In this document: positions 15,060 through 21,650 of the stretch, one piece after another | Position numbering within the stretch: the stretch's first letter is position 1 | Layout: the number at the start of each line of letters is the position of its first letter | Assembly: GCA_004552305.1 (NCBI GenBank) | Contig: SFOX01000006.1 | Location: 1-63,990 of the forward strand | DNA length: 63,990 nt | Direction of reading: 5' to 3' | Source of the DNA: Subdoligranulum variabile | GTDB taxonomy: Bacteria > Bacillota > Clostridia > Oscillospirales > Ruminococcaceae | The notes under the pieces: model-generated | Told to the model about the DNA's origin: nothing | What the model saw: only the letters and a program-made list of their open reading frames with translations | Databases searched by the model: none | Made by a program: the position numbers and the translations under genes

Positions 15060-16805
15060 ATGCGTAAAACAAAAATTGTTTGCACTATGGGTCCTTCTAC
15101 CGATAAGCCCGGCATTTTGCGTCAGCTGCTGGAAAACGGTATGAACGTTGCCCGTTTTAACTTCTCCCACGGTGATTACGAGGAACACGCCGGTCGTTAC
15201 CGCCTGCTGCGCACCTTGGCGCAGGAGCTGGACCTGCCCGTGGCAGCCATGCTGGACACCAAGGGTCCCGAAATTCGTCTGGGCAGCTTTGCCAACGGCA
15301 CCGAAAAGCTGGTTGCCGGGCAGAAATTTACCCTGACCTCCCGCGAGGTCGAGGGTACTCACGAAATCTGCTCCATCACCTATAAGGATCTGCCCCGCGA
15401 TGTGCAGCCCGGTGGCCGCATCATGCTGGATGACGGCTTGATTGAGCTTGCTATCGACGCTGTCGAGGGTACCGATATCGTCTGCACCGTCAAGAATGAC
15501 GGCGTCATCAAGACCAAGAAGGGCGTCAACGTTCCCGGCGTTCACCTGTCCATGCCGTATATGAGCCAGCGCGACCGCAACGATATTCTGTTCGGCATCG
15601 AGCAGGGCTTTGATCTGATTTCTGCAAGCTTTACCCGCAACGCGCAGGATATTATGGAGATTCGCCACCTTCTCGATGAGCATGACTGCAATATGCGCAT
15701 CATCGCCAAAATCGAGAACCAGGAGGGCATTGACAACATCGATGAGATCCTGACCGTTGCCGACGGTATTATGGTTGCCCGCGGCGATATGGGCGTTGAG
15801 ATCGACTACACCGAGATTCCCTCTATCCAGAAGCACCTGATCGACCGCGCCATGGGCGCCGGCAAAATCTGCATTACCGCCACCCAGATGCTGGATTCCA
15901 TGATCGTCAACCCCCGCCCCACCCGTGCGGAAATCACCGACGTTGCCAACGCCATCTACGACGGCACCGGCGCGGTTATGCTTTCGGGCGAAACCGCCGC
16001 AGGCAAATACCCCGTTGAAGCGCTGAAGGCGATGGCCGCTATTGCCGAAACCACCGAGGCGGATTCCAACTTTGACAGCCTTGTCCACCATGCCCGTTCG
16101 GAATCCACCCGTATGACCATCAGCGCCGCTGTGGGTCACGCCGCCTGCACCACCGCCGCTGACGTGGGCGCCTCCGCCATCATCACCGCCTCCAAGAGCG
16201 GCGAAACCGCCCGTTTGCTGAGCCGCTTCCGCCCGGACGTGCCGATCATCGCCTGCGTTCTGGACGAAAGTACCCGCCGCCAGATGAACGTCTACCGCGG
16301 TGTGGTTCCCTTGATGATCGACTACGCCCATTCCACCGATGAGCTGATCGAGATGTCCGTCAACGCCTCCGAGAAGGCGGGGCTGGTATCCTCCGGCGAT
16401 ATGGTGGTTGTCACCGCCGGCGTCCCCGTGGGCGTTTCCGGCACCACCAATATGATCAAGGTGCATATGGTAGGCAACTCTCTGCTTGCCGGTGTCGGCA
16501 TCGGTCACCACAATGTCAAGGGTGAGGTTTGCGTCTGCCGCAACGCCGCCGAGGCAAACAAGAAGTTCAAGCCCGGACAAATTCTGGTCGTACCCTTTAC
16601 CACCAACGACGCCCTGCCCTTTATGAAGCAGGCGGCGGGCATCATCACCGAGGAAGCCGGCGCCAACAGCCACTCTGCCATCGTGGGGCTGACCTTGGAC
16701 AAGGCGGTCATCATCGGTGCCACCAATGCCACCCGCACGCTGCAGGACGGTATGCTGATTTCCATGGACTGCAGCCGCGGTGTCGTGCAGGCCATGGCAA
16801 AATAA
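15060..16805 (+). CDS. pyk: Pyruvate kinase
   Basis: A 581-residue glycolytic enzyme converting phosphoenolpyruvate and ADP to pyruvate and ATP. The start MRKTKIVCTMGPST is typical; MLDTKGPEIR, the catalytic Lys/Mg region IIAKIENQEGIDN (about 221-233) and GDMGVEI follow. The C-terminal part beyond the usual about 475 residues is the extra PEP-utiliser-like domain (EEAGANSHSAIVG), as in Bacillus and other Firmicutes. AGGAGGT precedes the start. luxS begins 10 bases after its stop, so the two genes are co-transcribed. Confidence 0.97.
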   Translation: MRKTKIVCTMGPSTDKPGILRQLLENGMNVARFNFSHGDYEEHAGRYRLLRTLAQELDLPVAAMLDTKGPEIRLGSFANGTEKLVAGQKFTLTSREVEGTHEICSITYKDLPRDVQPGGRIMLDDGLIELAIDAVEGTDIVCTVKNDGVIKTKKGVNVPGVHLSMPYMSQRDRNDILFGIEQGFDLISASFTRNAQDIMEIRHLLDEHDCNMRIIAKIENQEGIDNIDEILTVADGIMVARGDMGVEIDYTEIPSIQKHLIDRAMGAGKICITATQMLDSMIVNPRPTRAEITDVANAIYDGTGAVMLSGETAAGKYPVEALKAMAAIAETTEADSNFDSLVHHARSESTRMTISAAVGHAACTTAADVGASAIITASKSGETARLLSRFRPDVPIIACVLDESTRRQMNVYRGVVPLMIDYAHSTDELIEMSVNASEKAGLVSSGDMVVVTAGVPVGVSGTTNMIKVHMVGNSLLAGVGIGHHNVKGEVCVCRNAAEANKKFKPGQILVVPFTTNDALPFMKQAAGIITEEAGANSHSAIVGLTLDKAVIIGATNATRTLQDGMLISMDCSRGVVQAMAK

Positions 16806-16815
16806 GGAGCCTGTT

Positions 16816-17277
16816 ATGGAACGAATCGCCAGTTTCTGCGTGGATCACACCACGCTTTTGCCCGGTATGTATCTGTCGCGCCGCGATGGTGCCGACGGGG
16901 AAATTCTGACTTGGGATGTGCGTATGAAGCGCCCCAACCAAGGCAGCTATCTCTCCCCCGCCTGCGCCCACACGCTGGAACATTTGTTCGCCACCTACGC
17001 CCGCAACAGCCGGTTCAGCAAGGGTGTTGTGTATGTCGGACCCATGGGCTGCCTGACCGGGTTTTATCTGGTGACTACCGGGCTTACCCCCGCCGAGGCA
17101 CTGGAGCTGACCCGCAGCGCCTTTATCTGGATGGCGGAATACACCGGGGACATTCCCGGTGCCTCTGCCGTTGAGTGCGGCAATTACCTGATGCTGGACC
17201 CCGTTGCCGCTCGTGTGGAGGCTGCTGCGATGGTTCCTGTGCTGAACGCGCTGGACGCCGAGCACCTGCACTATTGA
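16816..17277 (+). CDS. luxS: S-ribosylhomocysteine lyase LuxS
   Basis: A 153-residue Fe/Zn enzyme that cleaves S-ribosylhomocysteine to homocysteine and the autoinducer-2 precursor DPD. The metal-binding HTLEH motif (about residues 54-58), the catalytic Cys in GPMGCLTGF (about 80) and the Cys ligand in AVECGNY (about 121) are all present. AAGGAG (16804-16809) overlaps the pyk stop region. A strong terminator follows. No pfs/mtnN or other methyl-cycle gene is adjacent; coupling to pyruvate kinase is unusual. Confidence 0.96.
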   Translation: MERIASFCVDHTTLLPGMYLSRRDGADGEILTWDVRMKRPNQGSYLSPACAHTLEHLFATYARNSRFSKGVVYVGPMGCLTGFYLVTTGLTPAEALELTRSAFIWMAEYTGDIPGASAVECGNYLMLDPVAARVEAAAMVPVLNALDAEHLHY

Positions 17278-17298
17278 TTTTCCCCCAGCAAAATCACA

Positions 17299-17335
17299 AA
17301 AACAGCCCCTGCGCTTTGAGCGCAGGGGCTGTTTT
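17299..17335. terminator. Bidirectional terminator between luxS and pta
   Basis: AAAACAGCCCCTGCGC (17299-17314) pairs perfectly with 17320-17335 around TTTGA. A-runs and T-runs on both sides suit both converging genes. It shares the outer stem AAACAGCCCCTG with 5163-5207. Confidence 0.9.
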
Positions 17336-17347
17336 CTATGCCGATTC

Positions 17348-18313
17348 TTAGATGAGGGCTGCGGTGATCAGTGCCATCTTGTAGACTTCCTCGGCGTTGC
17401 AGCCGCGGGACAGGTCGTTGATGGGGGCGTTCAGACCCTGCAGAATGGGACCGTAAGCCTCGTAGCCGCCCAGACGCTGGGCGATCTTGTAGCCGATATT
17501 GCCGGCATTGATGTTGGGGAAGATAAAGGTGTTGGCATAGCCGGCAACCTTAGAGCCGGGCGCCTTCAACTGACCGACCTCGGGGGCAACGGCAGCGTCA
17601 AACTGCAGCTCGCCGTCGACCTTCAGCTCGGGATGTGCCTCCTGCACACGCAGGGTGGCATTGCGCATCTTGTCCACGGTTTCGCCCTTGCCGGAGCCTT
17701 TGGTGGAGTAAGACAGCAGCGCTACGCGGGGGTCAATGCCGAATACCTCAGCGGTGTGGGCGGTTTCAACGGTGGACTCCACGATTTCATCCTCGGTGGG
17801 GTCAATGTTGATGGCGCAGTCGCCCATGGCGATGCTCTCATCACCGCGCATCAGGATAAAGCAGGAGCTGACGGACTTGATGCCGGGCTTGCACTTGATA
17901 AGCTGCAGCGCGGGGCGCACGGTGTCGGCGGTGGAGTAGGTTGCGCCGCCCAGCAGGCAGTCTGCCTTGCCCATCTTGACCAGCATAGTGCCGAAGTAAT
18001 TGCCCTTGGACAGGGCGGCGCGGCACTGCTCGTCGGTCATCTTGCCCTTGCGCAGCTCCACCATCTTGGCGACCATCTCGTCAAAGCCTTCATAGCCGGC
18101 AGGGTCAAGGATCTCTGCGCCGTCAATGGCAAAGCCTCCCTCGGCAGCGGCCTTCTTGACCTCATCCACGTTGCCCAGCAGGATGACCTTCAGGGTCTTG
18201 CCTGCCACCAGACGGCTGGCAGCGGACAGGATGCGGGCATCGGTACCCTCGGTAAATACGATCGACTTAGGCTCTGCCTGCAGCTTCTTTTCGAAATTCT
18301 CAAAAATGGACAT
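17348..18313 (-). CDS. pta: Phosphate acetyltransferase
   Basis: A 321-residue enzyme interconverting acetyl-CoA and acetyl phosphate, in the acetate branch of fermentation. Typical family runs: KSIVFTEGTDARIL at the N-terminus, LLGGATYSTADTVRPALQLI mid-protein and LSYSTKGSGKG. It is the short form without the N-terminal regulatory domain of E. coli Pta. The start at 18313 has GGAGGA (18321-18326); an in-frame ATG five codons upstream would place that site inside the gene. No ackA is adjacent. Two minus-strand promoters are visible upstream. Confidence 0.96.
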   Translation of the reverse strand: MSIFENFEKKLQAEPKSIVFTEGTDARILSAASRLVAGKTLKVILLGNVDEVKKAAAEGGFAIDGAEILDPAGYEGFDEMVAKMVELRKGKMTDEQCRAALSKGNYFGTMLVKMGKADCLLGGATYSTADTVRPALQLIKCKPGIKSVSSCFILMRGDESIAMGDCAINIDPTEDEIVESTVETAHTAEVFGIDPRVALLSYSTKGSGKGETVDKMRNATLRVQEAHPELKVDGELQFDAAVAPEVGQLKAPGSKVAGYANTFIFPNINAGNIGYKIAQRLGGYEAYGPILQGLNAPINDLSRGCNAEEVYKMALITAALI

Positions 18314-18367
18314 ACTTCTTTCCTCCATATATTTCGCGCAGCGACCCTGCGCCTCTCTTACAGAACT

Positions 18368-18395
18368 ATTATAGCACCGATTTTGCCCAATGCAA
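18368..18395 (-). promoter_or_regulatory. Proximal promoter of pta
   Basis: On the minus strand TTGCAT (18390-18395), 16 bp and TATAAT (18368-18373) with an extended -10 TG. Confidence 0.65.
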
Positions 18396-18397
18396 AG

Positions 18398-18427
18398 ATT
18401 ATAGAACATTTATAAAAATTTCAGCAA
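18398..18427 (-). promoter_or_regulatory. Possible distal promoter of pta
   Basis: On the minus strand TTGCTG (18422-18427), 18 bp and TATAAT (18398-18403). The surrounding 18374-18510 is clearly AT-rich compared with its neighbourhood and holds no gene. Confidence 0.4.
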
Positions 18428-18576
18428 CAAATGTGCAACTTTGTGGCAGACAACAAAATAATTCGCAAAGTTAATAAAATATCAAGCCCGGATTGTTATG
18501 AATTTATCAACTTGGACAAAGTCCGCCCGGCACTCGGTTTTGCAAAAAATGTGCGATAAGGGGTCGGTTCCCGCCT

Positions 18577-18843
18577 TCACACCGCAAAGCGGCAGAAAAG
18601 CACCAGCTGCAAGGCAAGGATCGCGGGCATACCCCACACAAAATACCAATGGCGGGTCTTATGACGGAAAATTTGCATTCCCAAAACAGCGCCCGCGCTG
18701 CCGCCCGCCAAGGCAGCGGCAAACAGGGCTTTTTCGGGGATACGCCAGCGTCCCCTGCGGGCGCGGCGCTTGTCAACGCCCATCATAACAAACGATGCTG
18801 CGTTGATTGTGGCAAGGTAAAGATATAACAGCTTATCCATCAT
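18577..18843 (-). CDS. DUF1294 family small membrane protein
   Basis: An 88-residue protein with a DUF1294 pattern: the first hydrophobic segment with MMGVDKRRARRGRWRIPE (about residues 20-37), a Gly-rich middle (AGGSAGAVLGMQIFRHKTRHWYF) and a second hydrophobic segment. Function unknown. It starts by ATGATG overlapping the stop of the EIIA gene and is the last gene of the long sepF operon direction. Either ATG may be used. Confidence 0.8.
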   Translation of the reverse strand: MMDKLLYLYLATINAASFVMMGVDKRRARRGRWRIPEKALFAAALAGGSAGAVLGMQIFRHKTRHWYFVWGMPAILALQLVLFCRFAV

Positions 18844-19313
18844 TCTGCAAAACAGTCTGCCTCTGCTCTTTTCAGCAGCTCCAGAAAACGTTCCGGGTTG
18901 GAGGCACTGCGCAGTGCCTCGGTCAGGCTCTTCTTCTGCAGAAGATTGACAAGCCGCGCCAAAATCTGCAGGTGCAGACTTTCGTTGTGGGGCGGGATTG
19001 CCACCATAAACACCAGATCCACCGGCATTTCATCGGGCGCGCCCCAGTCCACACCGCGGCGCAGCACCACCGCCGACACCCCCGGCGCACAGACACCGGC
19101 GTTGGCGGTATGCGGCAGCGCGATGCCCTGCCCGATGGCGGTAGTCCCGCCCATCGTTTCCCGCTTGCAGGCGGCATTGTAGCACGCCGTACCGTTGGTA
19201 ATGCCGCCCAAGCCCTCCTGCAACTCCACCAGAATCCCCACCGTGTCCTGCATGGTGTGGATGTTGGCGTGCAGCAAAATGCCCTTGGGGTCCATAAAAT
19301 CGGTAACTCTCAT
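18840..19313 (-). CDS. PTS EIIA type-2 domain protein (PtsN/fructose-like), orphan
   Basis: A 157-residue single EIIA-2 domain. The phosphorylated His is in GQGIALPHTANAG (about residue 83), preceded by the family run KRETMGGTTAIGQG. No EIIB or EIIC partner is near, so it is probably a regulatory phosphocarrier or works with a transporter elsewhere. It lies 20 bases downstream of a HAD phosphatase gene and overlaps the DUF1294 gene. GAGG ahead of ATG 19313 sets the start. Confidence 0.85.
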   Translation of the reverse strand: MRVTDFMDPKGILLHANIHTMQDTVGILVELQEGLGGITNGTACYNAACKRETMGGTTAIGQGIALPHTANAGVCAPGVSAVVLRRGVDWGAPDEMPVDLVFMVAIPPHNESLHLQILARLVNLLQKKSLTEALRSASNPERFLELLKRAEADCFAE

Positions 19314-19332
19314 GGCAGTACCTCGCAGTGTT

Positions 19333-20163
19333 TCAGATGCAGTTTGCTTTCTCCATCAGGTCGTACAGGAACTCGCCTACTGCGCCCTCCGAGCAGGTGC
19401 AGGTGGTCACAAAATCGGCTGCCGCCTTGACCTCTGCCGGGGCGTTGGCAACCGCCACGGCGTATCCGCCCGCGTGCATCAGCTCCAAGTCGTTATAATA
19501 GTCGCCGATGACGATGGTCTTTTTGATGTTTTTGCCCAGCAGCGTGCAGAGATTTTGCAGCCCGCTTGCCTTGCTGACACCGCCCGGCATAATTTCCAGA
19601 TAGATGCTGTTGGTGTGGGAGAAGTAATTTTCACCGCCGTAATAGCGGTTCTTCGTGTACTGCGACAGCTTGCGGATGCTCTCGGGGTCGGCGGCAAATA
19701 CCACCTTGACCCAGCCGTCGGGTACATTTTCCAGCGGGCAGGCAATGCTGCCCAGCTGCTCATCCACCTGATGGGCGTGGGTGGTTTCGTTAGCGCGCAC
19801 AACGTACATCTCGCCGTCGCCCGCCATAACCTCCACACCCATACGGGGGAAATGCTCCATCACGTCCAGAATTGCCGTGGTTGCCTGCTCACGGTTCAGG
19901 GTCGAGCGCTGCAGCACAGTATTGTTGCTGAAATCATACAGCAGCGCGCCGTTGCAGGAGATTGCGGGCGAGGACAGCGTGATGCCCGGCAGCGCCGCAC
20001 GAATGGACTCCGGCGGGCGTCCGGTTGCCACGGTGAACAGCCCGCCCATCTCGGTAAACAGTTGGATCACCGTGCGGTTGCAGGCAGGCAGCCCTTCCTT
20101 GGCCGTAAGCAGTGTATTGTCCATATCACATACCACAAGGGTATCGCTGAGCAGCAAACTCAT
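19333..20163 (-). CDS. Cof-type HAD-IIB sugar phosphatase
   Basis: A 276-residue HAD hydrolase. Motif I is CDMDNTLLT (about residues 12-20, with nucleophile Asp13), motif II VATGRPPES, motif III around Lys185-190 and motif IV IGDYYNDLELM. The cap between motifs II and III is the Cof-type C2 cap. The likely substrate is a sugar or nucleotide phosphate. AAAGGAAA precedes ATG 20163, which overlaps the stop of the rluD-like gene. Confidence 0.9.
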   Translation of the reverse strand: MSLLLSDTLVVCDMDNTLLTAKEGLPACNRTVIQLFTEMGGLFTVATGRPPESIRAALPGITLSSPAISCNGALLYDFSNNTVLQRSTLNREQATTAILDVMEHFPRMGVEVMAGDGEMYVVRANETTHAHQVDEQLGSIACPLENVPDGWVKVVFAADPESIRKLSQYTKNRYYGGENYFSHTNSIYLEIMPGGVSKASGLQNLCTLLGKNIKKTIVIGDYYNDLELMHAGGYAVAVANAPAEVKAAADFVTTCTCSEGAVGEFLYDLMEKANCI

Positions 20164-21098
20164 ACGGGGTTTTCCTTTCTTAAACGATTCAGATAATCCG
20201 TAAAATAGGGCGGCAAGGGCGAATCAAACTGCATCCACGTCCCGGTTGCAGGGTGAACAAAGCCCAACTCCTTGGCGTGCAGGCACTGACCGCCGAGATT
20301 TTTTATGACATTGCGCGGACCGTACACCTCGTCCCCTGCCAGCGGATGCCCCAAGGACGCCATATGCACGCGAATCTGGTGGGTGCGCCCGGTTTTCAGC
20401 TTGCAGGCAATGTAGGTGAACTTGCCGAAGCGCTCCAACACGCGCCAGCTTGTATAGGCGTACTTGGCACCGGATGCCCCCTGCGGCAGCACCGCCATCT
20501 TTTTGCGGTTCTTGGGGTCACGACCCAGCCAGCCCTCGACAAAGCCCTCGTCCTCGCGCAGATTGCCGTACACCACAGCGTGATAGACACGATGGATGCT
20601 GTGTACGCTCATCTGCTCGGTCAGCGCTTGGTGCGTGGCATCGTTTTTTGCCACCACCAAAAGACCGCTGGTATCCTTGTCGATGCGGTGGACAATGCCG
20701 GGGCGTATCGCGCCCCCCACCCCCGAAAGCCGTCCCGCGCAGTGGTACAAAAGCGCGTTGACCATGGTTTTGTCGGGGTTGCCGGGTGCCGGATGCACCA
20801 CCATACCCTTGGGCTTGTTGACCACCAGCAGGTCATCGTCCTCGTAGACGATTTCCAGTGGGATATCCTGGGGCTGTGCTTCAATGGGCGCGGGGTCGGG
20901 TACCTCGACCCGGTACAGCGCACCGGGGCGCACCTTGTCCTTTTTGTTGACCGGCGCACCGTCAGCGGTCACAGCCCCCTGCTCGATCAGATTCTGCACC
21001 GCTGTGCGGGAAAGCTCGCCGCACTGCGCCGCCAGCCAAGCATCCAGACGTCCCGTGCTTTGGGCGTCCGCTACCAGTTCAATCGGCTTCATGGGCAT
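20160..21098 (-). CDS. rluD: RluD-family ribosomal large subunit pseudouridine synthase
   Basis: A 312-residue enzyme with an N-terminal S4 RNA-binding domain (about 15-80) and the RluA-type catalytic domain. The catalytic Asp is in HRIDKDTSGLLVVAK (about residue 140), and the late motif GRTHQIRVHMASLGHPLAGD is intact. It should modify 23S rRNA uridines, in the manner of RluD at 1911/1915/1917. It overlaps lspA upstream by 20 bases, as in the Bacillus lspA-ylyB order. The start could be 21098 or 21092; AAGGA sits 5 or 11 bases before. Confidence 0.92.
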   Translation of the reverse strand: MPMKPIELVADAQSTGRLDAWLAAQCGELSRTAVQNLIEQGAVTADGAPVNKKDKVRPGALYRVEVPDPAPIEAQPQDIPLEIVYEDDDLLVVNKPKGMVVHPAPGNPDKTMVNALLYHCAGRLSGVGGAIRPGIVHRIDKDTSGLLVVAKNDATHQALTEQMSVHSIHRVYHAVVYGNLREDEGFVEGWLGRDPKNRKKMAVLPQGASGAKYAYTSWRVLERFGKFTYIACKLKTGRTHQIRVHMASLGHPLAGDEVYGPRNVIKNLGGQCLHAKELGFVHPATGTWMQFDSPLPPYFTDYLNRLRKENPV

Positions 21099-21588
21099 CG
21101 GTTTCCTTTTGTCGACCGGCTTTTGCGGTTTTTTCGTCTTGGCGGGTTTCCCACAGCGCCGCGACGATCAGCAGCGCCACACCCACGCAGACGCAGATAT
21201 CCGCAAAATTGAAGATGGCAAAGTTCATAAACAGCACGTTGATGTAATCCACCACCACGCCGTTCAGCACGCGGTCAACGAGGTTCCCCACGCCGCCGCC
21301 CAGCACAAGCGTCCAGGCTATGCGCTCTGCCAAAGGCATTTTGCGCACAAACAGCATGATAAGCACCGCCAGCAGCATAAGGGAGGTCACGCCGATAAGC
21401 AGCGCCTGCTTGCCCGCCAGCATAGAAAACGCCATACCGTCATTCAGGCAGAAGCGCAGCTCCACAATGCCGGGCAGCAGTGGCATAGCGCCGACCGGCT
21501 GCAGATTGGCGGACGCCCACAGCTTGATGCCCTGATCCGCCGCGACCAAGGCAGCAGCTGCCAGAACCGAAACAATACCAAAAATCAT
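21079..21588 (-). CDS. lspA: Lipoprotein signal peptidase (signal peptidase II)
   Basis: A 169-residue integral membrane aspartyl protease that removes lipoprotein signal peptides. It has four hydrophobic segments, the N-terminal ADQGIKLW, the NDGMAFS loop and both catalytic Asp motifs: GNLVDRV (about residue 101-107) and FNFADI (about 127-132). A charged tail follows. The start lies just after the T-run of a terminator that ends ileS, so its expression probably needs read-through. rluD overlaps its end. Confidence 0.94.
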   Translation of the reverse strand: MIFGIVSVLAAAALVAADQGIKLWASANLQPVGAMPLLPGIVELRFCLNDGMAFSMLAGKQALLIGVTSLMLLAVLIMLFVRKMPLAERIAWTLVLGGGVGNLVDRVLNGVVVDYINVLFMNFAIFNFADICVCVGVALLIVAALWETRQDEKTAKAGRQKETDAHEAD

Positions 21589-21603
21589 AGAACACCTACA
21601 CCT

Positions 21604-21642
21604 AAAAAATCAGCGGTGCTTACCCATTCTAAGCACCGCTGA
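21604..21642 (-). terminator. Terminator after ileS, directly before lspA
   Basis: TCAGCGGTGCTTA (minus strand, 21630-21642) pairs with TAAGCACCGCTGA (21610-21622) and is followed by TTTTTT (21604-21609). Only 15 bases remain to the lspA start and no promoter fits there, so it probably attenuates rather than ends the operon. Confidence 0.8.
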
Positions 21643-21650
21643 AGAATAAA

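Noticed and set aside
14805..16673. Extension of the yajC frame across the pyk gene (738-codon frame)
   Set aside because: Only the last 115 codons encode YajC. They have their own promoter and ribosome binding site; the rest is antisense to pyruvate kinase.
21610..21642. Fourth copy of the dispersed repeat
   Set aside because: TAAGCACCGCT matches the repeat core for 11 bases, but it is simply an arm of the ileS terminator and has none of the terminal inverted repeats.
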